This document shows, in pieces, positions 52,843 to 61,658 of a stretch of 64,000 nt of DNA. The stretch's first letter is position 1. Each line of letters starts with the position of its first letter. Source of the stretch: FEN-33 sp963768775 (GTDB lineage: Archaea; Thermoplasmatota; Thermoplasmata; Methanomassiliicoccales; UBA472); assembly GCA_963768775.1 (NCBI GenBank), contig CAVYIY010000005.1, forward strand, positions 186,001 through 250,000, in the 5' to 3' direction. A program made the position numbers and the translations under genes. The notes beneath the pieces are model-generated. The model worked only from the letters and a program-made list of their open reading frames with translations, searched no databases and had not been told where the DNA came from.

Positions 52843-54178
52843 CTAATGCAGGCTAAGCATCAGGATGGAGATGAGCAGGGTGACGAAGGTGATCGGCAAT
52901 CCGGCCCTGATGAACTCCCAGAATGAGACCTGGACGCTCATGCGCTCCCCGGTTTCGACCACGATGACATTTGCGGCCGCCCCGAGAATGGTGGCGTTCC
53001 CTGCCAGAGTGCTGCTCGCCGCCAAAGTCAGCCAGATGGTGCTGGAGCCGATGCTCGAGACGAAAGGAGCCAGCAGCATAACCGCCGGAACGTTGCTTAT
53101 CAGGTTGGAAAGGACGGCGCAGAAGCTGCTCAGCCCCCAAACGGTCCCCAGGTTCCCTCCGCTGCCGCTCTGGAAGAAGCCGACCATGTCGGCCATCAAT
53201 CCGGAAACGTCCACCCCCTTCAGGAGGATGAAGAGGCCGATGAAGAACAGCAAGAGGGTCCAATCGACTCCTTTGAGGATTTCCCTGACGTCGATCCCCC
53301 GCTTCGAGAATGGCAATAGAAATAACACCGAGGCTGCCTCCAAGGAACGCTACCAAAGCGATGGGCATTCCGGTCAAAGGCGAGAGGATGAAGCCCGCGA
53401 ATACCACTAGCAGCACTCCGATGACGAGGTAGACGTTTCGGTCGATCTTGCCCGCCTCCACGTGCTTCAACGCCTCTTCCTGGTCTATCGGCTTGCTGTG
53501 AGTCCTCAATACCGACTGCGTCCAGCGGTTCTTTTCAATTCCTTCCGGTCGGGACTTGCTGACGCCGCTGAGCTCCTTTCGGAATACGATCCAGATGATC
53601 GATATCGCAATCAAAAGGCAGATTGCGGTCACCGGGACCAGTCTGATGGAGAAGTCGACGAAGGAGACGTTCGATATCGCCGCAATGTAGACGTTCTGGG
53701 GATTGCCCACCTCGGTCGCGACCGAGCCGATGTTGGCGGACACCGCCTCAGCGATGAGAAATGGTACTGGATTTGCCTTGATCAGCCTGCAAGCCCTGAT
53801 AACGATCGGGGTGAAGAGTAGGACCACGGCGTCATTCAGTATCAGGGCCGAGAGCACCGCGGTCGAGACCATGATCAGGACAAGGAATTGGAACTGGTTC
53901 CGCGAGGCGATGACGATCCTCATGGATACCCATGTGAAGAAGCCACAGAGTTCCAGCCCAACCACCATTATCATCATGCCCAGGAGGAGCCCCAGGATGC
54001 CGAAGTCAATCGATTGGAATGCCTGGACAGGGGTGACCACCCCAAGGAATATCATCGAGATTCCACCGATCAAGGCCACGATCGGTCTCTTGACATTGAA
54101 CCATCTGAAATGGCGGATCGAGATGCCCAGATAAGTGGCCAGAAAGATAGCAAGGGCCACGTATGCTATTCCTTCCAT
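52843..54178 (-). pseudogene. ArsB/NhaD-type ion transporter gene with frameshift
   Basis: A polytopic membrane protein of about 445 aa with many TM helices. The N-terminal frame runs MEGIAYVALAIFLATY to ALVAFLGGS, including LILNDAVVLLFTPIVI and ANIGSVATEVGNPQNVYIA, the two inverted half-repeats with the conserved NP of the ArsB/NhaD superfamily. The rest is in another frame from about 53330: FSKRGIDVREILKGVDWTLLLFFIGLF and LSNLISNVPAVMLLAPF. One base change at about 53310-53345 joins them. ATG 54178 is about 27 nt after GCTATATTTGG, so leaderless. The substrate (arsenite, Na+ or another anion) is not predictable. Confidence 0.82.
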
Positions 54179-54290
54179 CTTCCGAGGGTATCGACTTTCC
54201 AAATATAGCGGTTGCCATGCAAGAATGAATGCTTCAGATCAAGTGGACTCTGGTCCGGGTTCCAATCCTCGGTCGACAAGCTTTGGATCA

Positions 54291-54728
54291 TCAGAGTCCG
54301 GGATAGCGGATGATCGGACTGAGGACCATCGTTATCTCCAGATTGGTAAAGCCAATGGGGCGGATCTTCTTGTCGATAAGCTCGGTGAACTCCTTGTTGT
54401 TCGCGGCCTTGATCCTTAGCAGGTACCTTCTTTCCCCGGTCAGATGGAGTATCTCGGAGACGTTCTCCATGGTGAACAAAGCGACCATGGCATTGTTAGA
54501 GCTTGAGGGGTCGATGTCCGCGGACACGTATGCATCGACCCCGATGCCGATGCGTTCTTGGTCCACGATCGCAGAATAGCCGAGAATGGTCCGATCCTCT
54601 TCCATCTTCTTAATACGGTCCCTGATGGTAGATTGGGATCGGTTCAGCTTCTCTCCGATCTGCTCGTAGGTCAACTTCCCGTCCTTCTGGAGCAGTTGAA
54701 GAATCTTCGGATCAAGATCGTCTTGCAT
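54291..54728 (-). CDS. Lrp/AsnC family transcriptional regulator
   Basis: A 145-aa regulator: N-terminal HTH (LDPKILQLLQKDGKLTYEQIGEKLNRSQSTIRDRIKKMEEDRTILGYSAIVD) and C-terminal RAM ligand-binding domain (YVSADID ... VSEILHLTGERRYLLRIKAANNKEFTELI). The effector is unknown. It lies upstream of the transporter gene on the same strand, with 112 nt between, and might control it. Confidence 0.93.
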   Translation of the reverse strand: MQDDLDPKILQLLQKDGKLTYEQIGEKLNRSQSTIRDRIKKMEEDRTILGYSAIVDQERIGIGVDAYVSADIDPSSSNNAMVALFTMENVSEILHLTGERRYLLRIKAANNKEFTELIDKKIRPIGFTNLEITMVLSPIIRYPGL

Positions 54729-54792
54729 GCTGTCTCTGCAATTGGACGAACGGATATTTAGAACCTAATGGGAAGTAATGTCGATTCACTGA

Positions 54793-55302
54793 TTATTCGT
54801 TGGAGGTCTTGTCTTCGCTACAGCGCAATTCTTTCTCCTGTTCCCTGAGGAAATCTCCCACGATCCGGCTATGATCGAAAGCCAATCGAGGGGTGTCTCT
54901 GATCGGCAGGAAAAGTGCATCAGCGGCGTCATCCCCAGCCCTAAGCTGGCCATCCTCGTAGGTCATGACATAGGCGGCAGTGATGAAGTGCCCTCTCGGA
55001 TCGCGGGCCGGGTCCGAATAGACGCCCAATAGCCTGACCGGCTTCGTACTTATCCCGGTCTCCTCCCTTAGCTCCCTCACGACAGCTTCCTCCGTCGTCT
55101 CCCCATACTCCACGATCCCTCCTGGCAGGGCAAGCTTCCCCTTATTCGGTTCTCGACCTCGGCGGACGAGCAGCAATTTGCCGTTGACAACAAGAATGCC
55201 ATCGACCGTCAGGACCGGATTCCTGTATTCCTTGCCTCGTGGGCTTCTGGTCCCCCTCTCCAGAACTTCCCTGCCGATGTCATTGCCCAACTTCGCACCC
55301 AT
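54793..55302 (-). CDS. Nudix hydrolase
   Basis: A 169-aa protein with a complete Nudix box GGIVEYGETTEEAVVRELREETGI (about residues 60-82 of this start) that binds metal and cleaves nucleoside diphosphates linked to X. The segment GKLLLVRRGREPNKGKLALPGG is typical of ADP-ribose-type members; the substrate is not proven. ATG 55302 is about 25 nt after AGGTATTAATG, so probably leaderless. Confidence 0.9.
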   Translation of the reverse strand: MGAKLGNDIGREVLERGTRSPRGKEYRNPVLTVDGILVVNGKLLLVRRGREPNKGKLALPGGIVEYGETTEEAVVRELREETGISTKPVRLLGVYSDPARDPRGHFITAAYVMTYEDGQLRAGDDAADALFLPIRDTPRLAFDHSRIVGDFLREQEKELRCSEDKTSNE

Positions 55303-55369
55303 TCTTGATTCGGAAGTGAACATTAATACCTTTGCCGAAATCCGGATAAGAACAAAAGCCTGTCAAAGC

Positions 55370-55407
55370 GCATTATGCTGATGCTCGCCTGTCCCACAAA
55401 CCCCTTT
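55370..55407 (+). repeat. Dispersed repeat, type B, copy 2
   Basis: GCATTATGCTGATGCTCGCC then TGTCCCACAAACCCCTTT and a long pyrimidine tract. It lies about 65 nt upstream of the gene at 55469, which has a type A repeat on its far side (56029). Confidence 0.7.
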
Positions 55408-55468
55408 CCTCCTTCTTTCTTCCCCCCAAGAGTTATCTTCTGTCCGGACGATTCTGCAAGGAGAAGCT

Positions 55469-55975
55469 GTGACGCGTTTCGACAATCCGGTGGACAAGAA
55501 GGCCCTTCAGTTCGGGGCCATGCTTTGGGTCGTCTTTTGTTTGATTGGCCTGACCACCTTCTTCTGGGCGCTGAAGGTCGGAGTGATTGTATTCCCTCTC
55601 GGTTTCTCGATAGGCTTAATCACATATGTGGGCCTCTGGACCACGGAGGTCTATTTGCGCCCTAGGACCGTAGACATCATGGAGCAAGGGGTCGGCCTGG
55701 GGTACAAGCATCGCAAGCCAAGGTTCGTCGAATGGTCCGGGATAGTCGGAGTGGCCTCTCTGCCGGATGACGGGTCATATATCATATCCAATCCGCTAGG
55801 CAGGGGAAGCCTTGTCCTCACCGATGGGCCCCTAACTTTCGTCACGGCCGAGATTGCGGACAGGGTCAGTCTCAAACACCTAGAGGTTAAAGGAACCCCG
55901 CTGCCTCGGCCAGGGCGAAACGAAAAGGACCGCCAGTTCAGGAAGCGAGTGGCGGCAGAAGGAAAACATCAATAG
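55469..55975 (+). CDS. Membrane protein with two TM helices and soluble domain
   Basis: A 168-aa protein: two TM helices at about residues 15-33 and 39-57, then a strand-rich cytoplasmic domain (VDIMEQGVGLGYKHRKPRFVEWSGIVGVASLPDD ... GSLVLTDGPLTFVTAEIADRV) resembling a PH-like domain of bacterial/archaeal membrane proteins. Starts at GTG 55469 after AAGGAGAAGC. Bracketed by type B and type A repeats, like the gene at 19881. Confidence 0.75.
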   Translation: MTRFDNPVDKKALQFGAMLWVVFCLIGLTTFFWALKVGVIVFPLGFSIGLITYVGLWTTEVYLRPRTVDIMEQGVGLGYKHRKPRFVEWSGIVGVASLPDDGSYIISNPLGRGSLVLTDGPLTFVTAEIADRVSLKHLEVKGTPLPRPGRNEKDRQFRKRVAAEGKHQ

Positions 55976-56028
55976 ATTGAGGGCAATATAGGCATCTGGC
56001 ATGCCATTATTTCCTTGTAGAGAATGAT

Positions 56029-56064
56029 GATGCGGTGAGGTTCGGGCTTGAGAGATAAACAAAC
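56029..56064 (+). repeat. Dispersed repeat, type A, copy 2
   Basis: GATGCGGTGAGGTTCGGGC (56029-56047) identical to 20299 and 62382; it is followed by GAGAGATAAACAAAC (56050-56064), which recurs with one change at 63908-63922. It lies between the 55469 and 56149 genes. Confidence 0.8.
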
Positions 56065-56148
56065 AAAATTATCCTTTTCTCAATTCTGAATAAGGAGGTA
56101 GGCGAGAGAGTATATTAATATTAATTATGGGGGTGTTCATTTCAAATC

Positions 56149-57009
56149 ATGGATATATTGAATAATGATACTATAAAAGACCGATATTTAATATTCTCCA
56201 GAGTGGCTAGCCAGGAATTGCCTATTACCAGCAAATTCCATAACGAATTCGTTGACGAATTTAATAGAACTGGCTCTTGGAATTTTCAACAATTAGATAA
56301 TGGATTTTTAGTCTTCCAAAAGGAAGCTATTAAGCTCGGCGACACAATAAAAACGGGGCTTCTTATATTAAATGAATTATATTTTAAATTACAGGAAATC
56401 AATTCGACGGCAAAGAAATTGAAAGAATCGGACACTTTCCACTATACGATTTTCAGATATGATATGTCAGAGGATAAAAGGTCCAAGCGAGTGAATGATA
56501 CACTTGGCAACCTTATGCAGTCAATCAATTTCTTGTTGAAGGCAGAAAAGTCGACAGATAGGACCAATGTCCCATTGTTAAAATCAGCAGTCTATTTGGC
56601 AATGCTTAGTCACGTCATTCGTATCGAAACCAGAGGTAAAGCTTTGTCTCAAACAATGGCGGATATAACGCAAAAAACTGACGGAAACGAAGGCATTGGA
56701 TTAAAGAAGGCACAGGAATATTTGAACATACAATATGCTGGAACAAAGAAATCTGATTCAGAGTCTATTAGAGATGCCATAGCTCATGGTCAATTTAGAG
56801 AACTAAGTAAACAAAGAATCAGATTTACGGTCAATAGAGATGGCAATGAGTTCGATGATACTCTCAACTATTCAGATATATTAGAAATGAATAATATTTT
56901 AGAATTGAAAATTGCAATTGCGGAGATGTATTTCTTCTTGATTTCCACTGCCAACATGGTTCATTTGCTCGATAAAGAAGGTAGTAGGAAGCATCGAAAG
57001 AAGTTATGA
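56149..57009 (+). CDS. HEPN-like orphan protein, AT-rich
   Basis: A 286-aa helical protein of markedly lower GC than its neighbours. Residues about 205-215, SIRDAIAHGQF, contain R-x4-H in the context seen in HEPN ribonucleases (RNAIAH-like). Preceding helices (KSAVYLAMLSHVIRIETRGKALSQ) fit a helical bundle. It could be an RNase-type toxin or defence effector; the match is only to the motif. The AT-rich composition and lone position point to recent transfer. Start ATG 56149. Confidence 0.6.
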   Translation: MDILNNDTIKDRYLIFSRVASQELPITSKFHNEFVDEFNRTGSWNFQQLDNGFLVFQKEAIKLGDTIKTGLLILNELYFKLQEINSTAKKLKESDTFHYTIFRYDMSEDKRSKRVNDTLGNLMQSINFLLKAEKSTDRTNVPLLKSAVYLAMLSHVIRIETRGKALSQTMADITQKTDGNEGIGLKKAQEYLNIQYAGTKKSDSESIRDAIAHGQFRELSKQRIRFTVNRDGNEFDDTLNYSDILEMNNILELKIAIAEMYFFLISTANMVHLLDKEGSRKHRKKL

Positions 57010-57061
57010 TGAAAAAGAAATCAGTCTCTAAGAAATGAGTCCTGAACCCTTCTTTCTCTTT

Positions 57062-57601
57062 TCACGATGCGAGATAACGGTCTATCTTTTCAAGTTGAAG
57101 CTGCGCCAAATTCATAGTCGCATTGTATTGCCAGGCTTGTGTCTGCTCAAGATATAGTGGTTCGGTAACAAGCCAAGCAACCACATTTCCTTTGGTGAAG
57201 ACCACATGATGTCGTGCATTCTCCAGCCAATAGAAGGCCTCATCGCCGAGCGAAATGTCGACGTGACCCTGGCCACTAGGATTCATCGAGGACCGTATCT
57301 CCAGGAATGCGGCATGACTGTCCTGAGATGAGTTGAAGGCAAGAACACCAATGTCAAGGTCAATCGTGCTATTGGCCATATTCATCTCATATTGGGAGCT
57401 TTCATTGGTATAGGATAATGGGGAAGGCCTGGCGGCAGAACCTACCCATCCTGGCATGTCCAAATCACTTGGTTCAAGGGTCATCTTTTCGGAAATGCTC
57501 TGCTCAGGCTTCTGAATCGACAGAATGAACGCACCGCCCGCCAGGATTATGATTGCAGTCACAGCAATTGCGATGACCTTCTGCCTCTTGCCAAACGCCA
57601 T
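57062..57601 (-). CDS. Membrane-anchored extracytoplasmic protein
   Basis: A 179-aa protein with an N-terminal TM anchor (about residues 7-29, VIAIAVTAIIILAGGAFIL) and a soluble outer domain (PGWVGSAARPSPLSYTNESSQ ... LGDEAFYWLENARHHVVFTKGNVVAWLV). The latter layout resembles small lipoprotein-like domains that sense or bind at the cell surface. No family named with certainty. A pyrimidine-rich tract CCTGAACCCTTCTTTCTC lies just beyond its stop. Confidence 0.7.
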   Translation of the reverse strand: MAFGKRQKVIAIAVTAIIILAGGAFILSIQKPEQSISEKMTLEPSDLDMPGWVGSAARPSPLSYTNESSQYEMNMANSTIDLDIGVLAFNSSQDSHAAFLEIRSSMNPSGQGHVDISLGDEAFYWLENARHHVVFTKGNVVAWLVTEPLYLEQTQAWQYNATMNLAQLQLEKIDRYLAS

Positions 57602-57713
57602 GCAAATTCAATGATGGATTTGCATTAAGCATATTAAGAATTGGTCAATCAACAGCGCATTAAACTATTTTGACCTGCCAAAAACGGCAGGATAAAGTCA
57701 ACTGGATTTACTA

Positions 57714-57750
57714 GCGCATGATAATGCTTGCCTGTTCCCTAAACCCCTTA
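57714..57750 (+). repeat. Dispersed repeat, type B, copy 3
   Basis: GCGCATGATAATGCTTGCCT then GTTCCCTAAACCCCTTA. It lies between two minus-strand genes, 8 nt from the stop of the next one. Confidence 0.7.
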
Positions 57751-57757
57751 CTCAGTT

Positions 57758-58129
57758 TCATTTTCCCTTCCAGTATTGGCCATGCTCTAAATGCAGCTCA
57801 TCATAGGCTTTGTCAACTTTCCATTCGATGAGTTTTATCTTTCGCTTTAAATCATCGGCGTCGATTGCGGTTTGAGTCATGGAAAAGACAGCTACTGGCA
57901 ATCCGGTAGAAACAACCGCCGCCGCGATTCCAATATACGACACATCAATCTCAGTGGTCATATCGGCCCAAACCGCCAATGTCGCACCGACCGCCCAAAT
58001 CATGGAACAGAGAATTGCCCAGGGAATTACCCTTTTGTCATTTCCTTTGATTTTCTTTTGGGCGTAAACAACTGACAGATAGATGACCAATCCAGCTATG
58101 GCAATTATCGTATTCTCCATTTGTGCCAT
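57758..58129 (-). CDS. Small membrane protein with C-terminal charged tail
   Basis: A 123-aa protein with three hydrophobic segments (TIIAIAGLVIYLSVVYA; VIPWAILCSMIWAVGATLAVW; VSYIGIAAAVVSTGLPVAVF) and a helical charged tail (DADDLKRKIKLIEWKVDKAYDELHLEHGQYWKGK). I start at ATG 58129 (MAQMENTI), which follows GGCGAGGAAC; the frame upstream to 58258 is not protein-like. No family recognised. Confidence 0.65.
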   Translation of the reverse strand: MAQMENTIIAIAGLVIYLSVVYAQKKIKGNDKRVIPWAILCSMIWAVGATLAVWADMTTEIDVSYIGIAAAVVSTGLPVAVFSMTQTAIDADDLKRKIKLIEWKVDKAYDELHLEHGQYWKGK

Positions 58130-58401
58130 CAATGTTCCTCGCCCAACACTAAACCGTTGGGACTTATCGAATTTGCGGTCAGAACGGCCACATGGTTTCC
58201 AGGCTGCCCTTTCCTTTATAAACGGGTATTTAATGAAACGATAGTACCCTTTTTCCAAGCCCTAGGAGGGCTGTTTTCCCCGGGCATATTCAGGCGTTTT
58301 TGAACTAATATCAATTAAAGAGAAATTCGACAAAACCCATTAATTCCTATTTCTTAAAATCGTTGTTGTCAGGTGCTTGTCATGTAGGGACATAGAAGAC
58401 G

Positions 58402-59403
58402 ATGAAAAGTTATACCACGAACATTGATGAATCCATTGTGGTTGACATGAAAGAAGATGAAGAAGACGGCATAGTCCTAGACCAACAAATTCTTGATAAA
58501 TTGAATGGGATGCTTCAACCACTTTTCCCATCGTCGAAGGGAGCATTTTTTGCAAGAGAATTCCTAAAGATTTCTGAGTATGACCTTCGCGATTCCAAGA
58601 TATTGTTTAAACAGAAGTCCTACGCCAACTCCGTTTTCCTATTCCAACAATCCGTCGAAAAGGCGATAAAATCACTACTTTATGCAACAAACATCCTAGA
58701 AAATGAAAGAGATGCGTATGATAGGAAAATCCAGATAGGACACGATTCTGTCTCAGCTTTTATAAAATTCCGCAATAAGATAATTCCAATCGGGGAGGAA
58801 ATGATTAGGTCGGGTCTGATTCAAGGGTTTGATGAAAGTGAGCTAGGCAATCCGATAGAGCTTCTTATCGAAGAATATGGGGGCGCAAGGGTTGATGCTT
58901 TTAGGCTCACAAATCTTTGTGTTGTTTCGCTGTTCTTGCACTATATGATTCAGGGTCATGCACCCGAAGAGATTAAAAAGACAGTTCTCAGAGTGTTTCA
59001 AGAACCATCATTAATCGAAGAAATTCCAGATGGCAAGATGTATGCGGATTTATTCAGAATGTCAGGATTAAGTAATCCTAATCCATCCATGGCAGAGGCG
59101 ATTGAGAAATATTACGATGCGATGCTTGATATTGCATCGCAATCGCAAAAATGGTTCCAATCGACAAGTTCAGTCACTGCGATGGCACTATTAATCTCGG
59201 CTGTTGTCACGAATCCTCATGAGAAGACAACCCGTTATCCGAATTCAGCATCCGAAAAACTAAATCCAGACAAGTATGACATCAATCTTGGGATTGTCCA
59301 GAATTTGCCTTCCTTATTCGTTCTTCACCAGCTTAGTATCAATTATCTTCGTGATTACCTTATCGGTATTGGAATCCTGAAGCAAGAAATGGCATCGAAA
59401 TAA
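58402..59403 (+). CDS. HEPN-domain protein
   Basis: A 333-aa protein. Residues about 50-115 contain the HEPN signature: FLKISEYDLRDSKILFKQKSYANSVFLFQQSVEKAIKSLLYA ... IGHDSVSAFIKF, i.e. YD..D...L...Y..S.F..QQS.EKA.K.LL followed by GHD. The remaining 210 residues are helical without recognised motif. HEPN proteins commonly act as nucleotide-binding partners or RNases in toxin-antitoxin and defence systems. The peptidase-like gene at 59465 follows on the same strand after 61 nt, and may be in the same operon. AT-rich. Confidence 0.7.
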   Translation: MKSYTTNIDESIVVDMKEDEEDGIVLDQQILDKLNGMLQPLFPSSKGAFFAREFLKISEYDLRDSKILFKQKSYANSVFLFQQSVEKAIKSLLYATNILENERDAYDRKIQIGHDSVSAFIKFRNKIIPIGEEMIRSGLIQGFDESELGNPIELLIEEYGGARVDAFRLTNLCVVSLFLHYMIQGHAPEEIKKTVLRVFQEPSLIEEIPDGKMYADLFRMSGLSNPNPSMAEAIEKYYDAMLDIASQSQKWFQSTSSVTAMALLISAVVTNPHEKTTRYPNSASEKLNPDKYDINLGIVQNLPSLFVLHQLSINYLRDYLIGIGILKQEMASK

Positions 59404-59464
59404 CTCTTGCAAGACTGATGTAATAGGCGTAAGTAGTTAGCGACCTAAACTCCATGCATCCAAT

Positions 59465-60061
59465 ATGATTTCAAGAGACGACCTGGAAAAAGCATTGGTG
59501 GGTCATATCCAGAAGGAAGAATGGTCTTGTCAGGCTTCAGCAGTTGAAATGGTTGGCAAGGTGGAGCGCTATAAAGCTGGGACAATCATTGACCCCAGAT
59601 GTGCGTCTCTTCAAACGACGGTTGGAAGCAATTTATCGATTCCAATATTAAATCAACACTTTCCAAATGGTTATTGCGGTTTATTGTTCACGGAAGAATT
59701 TGGTACTGTCGAAGAAAAAAATGGGATAAGGTTCGATTTTGATGGTTTGTTCGATAAAATCGATGATGAAATAAGAAACCAAAAGATGGTGATAATTGGC
59801 ATACCAACAGGCCATTCAATAAGAAATAATCAATTATTCATTATATCTCACACTGTCGTCATATATAGCAAGATTGTGATTGATGGGGGAGAAGCTTATC
59901 CGACTGTCACAACTTACTTTCAGCAACCTGGCTTAAGTTTTCAAACATATTCTAAAAGAGAATTAAGAAGGATATTGAAGCACCCCGATTCTGTTAATGG
60001 CATGCCTATTCAGGGGGGCAGAATTGTTGGAACCTCGATTTGGGTCTTCGATAGGATTTAG
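59465..60061 (+). CDS. Predicted papain-like (C39-type) cysteine peptidase
   Basis: A 198-aa protein. EEWSCQASAVEMVGKV near residue 20 resembles the Q..(C)G.A...M start of C39-like peptidases, with Cys at the nucleophile position. IISHTVVIYSKIVID near 130 supplies a His on a strand, and SFQTYSKRELRRIL follows a strand pair as in that fold. MVIIGIPTGHS before it fits the usual v-V-.-....H layout. No signal peptide. The assignment rests on pattern only. Its position behind a HEPN gene suggests a two-gene unit. Confidence 0.5.
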   Translation: MISRDDLEKALVGHIQKEEWSCQASAVEMVGKVERYKAGTIIDPRCASLQTTVGSNLSIPILNQHFPNGYCGLLFTEEFGTVEEKNGIRFDFDGLFDKIDDEIRNQKMVIIGIPTGHSIRNNQLFIISHTVVIYSKIVIDGGEAYPTVTTYFQQPGLSFQTYSKRELRRILKHPDSVNGMPIQGGRIVGTSIWVFDRI

Positions 60062-60607
60062 GTTGCATGAGCCGAACTTCAGAATTAACACCCTATAGAA
60101 TGTCGAGTCGGTTCTGTCGTCCTTTCGTCCTATTCATGATGTCATCTTTGGGGTGTTCATGAGAAGAAGCAGGCTCAGAGGGTCAAAATGGCTATAATGG
60201 CGTCTGAAATGTTTGCTCATTGCGATTCCTGGACGCAAACAGATTTGTAGATGGAAAATTGAATGGATGACACCTGCTGGCAGAATCGCATAGTTGATGC
60301 TCGCCTGTTCACTAAATCCCTTCTTTCTTTCAACTCACCTAACTCACCAATTCTATCACCAATCATCATCTGGCTTATAATTCAAAACTCGTGAGTCCAT
60401 GGTAAAAATGCTGTGATTTGAGGAAGAAAGAAGGTGAGTTAAATCTACGGGAAGCGCTTCTCCGATTCGCTCTTTTTCACGGGGGTGGATTCCCTACCTA
60501 TCCAGCCTAAAGAAGAATATGTCGTTGTAGAATCGCTCCGATGATTGAGCGCAAGGCTGATTAGGAAAATGTCGAATATCTGTTTAAAGTGATAGAGGCA
60601 AATTGAG
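60062..60607. other. Long intergenic region with type B repeat
   Basis: Holds the repeat at 60287-60322 and a TATA box TGTTTAAAGTG at about 60579-60589, about 25 nt before the next gene's ATG. No coding region or RNA gene recognised in the rest. Confidence 0.45.
60287..60322 (+). repeat. Dispersed repeat, type B, copy 4
   Basis: TCGCATAGTTGATGCTCGCC then TGTTCACTAAATCCCTT and TTCTTTCTTTC. It stands between the 59465 and 60608 genes. Confidence 0.7.
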
Positions 60608-61249
60608 ATGGTGAGGTCGGACGAAGGAACTGATAGGGAGAGGTTGTTTCCCCAGAGAGTACAAGTGAGCGTCGAGCTTCAGGACTTACGAGCGATGAAG
60701 AAGGTAATCATCGCCCTTGATACCTGGGCAAGGAATGTCGAGTATTTGGATGGGACTCATGCCATCATCATATCCTTAAGGGAGGTTCGTCGCCTTGTAT
60801 TCGATTCCTTGCGAACGAAGTCCTTCGAAGCCATTGACGCGAATATTCTGCTAATGGTTCAGAAGAGGCTCATAGCCCCCGAAGGTGATGACCATGATGA
60901 ACTCTCTGGCTTCACCGTCACCGAAACAGGTAGGAGGTTTGCGGGAATCACCATAGCCCATTACCACGATGTGCCGAAGAGTGATGGAGATTGGAACGAT
61001 ATTCTGGTACAGATGGTTAGGGAAAGGACTCATTGCGACCACCAGCTTAAATATGGGTTTAGGCCACCAAAGCAGGATTATCTTTTCGTTATGGTCGGCC
61101 CTGTAGAGATTTCCGTACGCTGTCCAATCTGCCATGTGAAGTTCTGTTGCGACCCTGGAAATGGGGAAATCATCGAAGCGCCTCCTTACGACCCAAAGCT
61201 GATATGGCATGAGTGGGAGCGTGAAAAGAACGGCTTTGAAGTGACCTGA
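60608..61249 (+). CDS. Orphan protein with C-terminal Cys cluster
   Basis: A 213-aa soluble protein. The central region (SLREVRRLVFDSLRTKSFEAIDANILLMVQKRLIAPEG, then SGFTVTETGRRFAGI) looks like a winged helix. The C-terminal part has CDHQLKYG and CPICHVKFCC, which may form a zinc site. No family named. ATG 60608 is about 25 nt after a TATA box, so leaderless. Confidence 0.6.
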   Translation: MVRSDEGTDRERLFPQRVQVSVELQDLRAMKKVIIALDTWARNVEYLDGTHAIIISLREVRRLVFDSLRTKSFEAIDANILLMVQKRLIAPEGDDHDELSGFTVTETGRRFAGITIAHYHDVPKSDGDWNDILVQMVRERTHCDHQLKYGFRPPKQDYLFVMVGPVEISVRCPICHVKFCCDPGNGEIIEAPPYDPKLIWHEWEREKNGFEVT

Positions 61250-61310
61250 AAAACGATGAGAACTATCTATGGGGAGACTCCTTGTCAGTATCCCTCCTTG
61301 GATACCCTTT

Positions 61311-61571
61311 TCACGTTGAAGTTAAGACTTTGTAAGAAGCGCGGGCATAATCTTCTGGCAGTTCGAGGGTGACCAATCGACAATCTCTGCATAGGAATCC
61401 ATTGGCTTGGTCGAGCCCATAAGGCACGAAAGGCAGAATTTCTCCACCAGTTCCGAGGAGATGTCGCTTGTCGCCTGTTTTGAACCATCTCACTCCCCCT
61501 CCGACTCCATATGCAAGAGCCATCTGCATTGTGCCATTTTCCATCTCCTTGCCACACTTAGAGCAGTTCAT
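61311..61571 (-). CDS. Zinc-ribbon protein (DUF6487-like)
   Basis: An 86-aa protein, MNCSKCGKEMENGTMQMALAYG ... PFVPYGLDQANGFLCRDCRLVTLEL: CxxC at the N-terminus and CRDC at the far end, the pattern of the small DUF6487-type zinc-ribbon proteins. ATG 61571 is 7 nt after GAGGAG; ATG 61577 is an alternative. Function unknown. Confidence 0.75.
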   Translation of the reverse strand: MNCSKCGKEMENGTMQMALAYGVGGGVRWFKTGDKRHLLGTGGEILPFVPYGLDQANGFLCRDCRLVTLELPEDYARASYKVLTST

Positions 61572-61658
61572 AATCATACTCCTCAATTGCATCAATCTAA
61601 TTCTGTGTAAATCAACGTTCCTAGAAAATTCAGCTTATCCTCAGCAGGCTTCGTTCTA

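Noticed and set aside
19690..60322. Type B repeats as ordinary intrinsic terminators
   Set aside because: The pyrimidine end fits, but at 19690 and 55370 the repeat is upstream of a plus-strand gene with no plus-strand gene before it. Not fully excluded; listed as the alternative in the finding.
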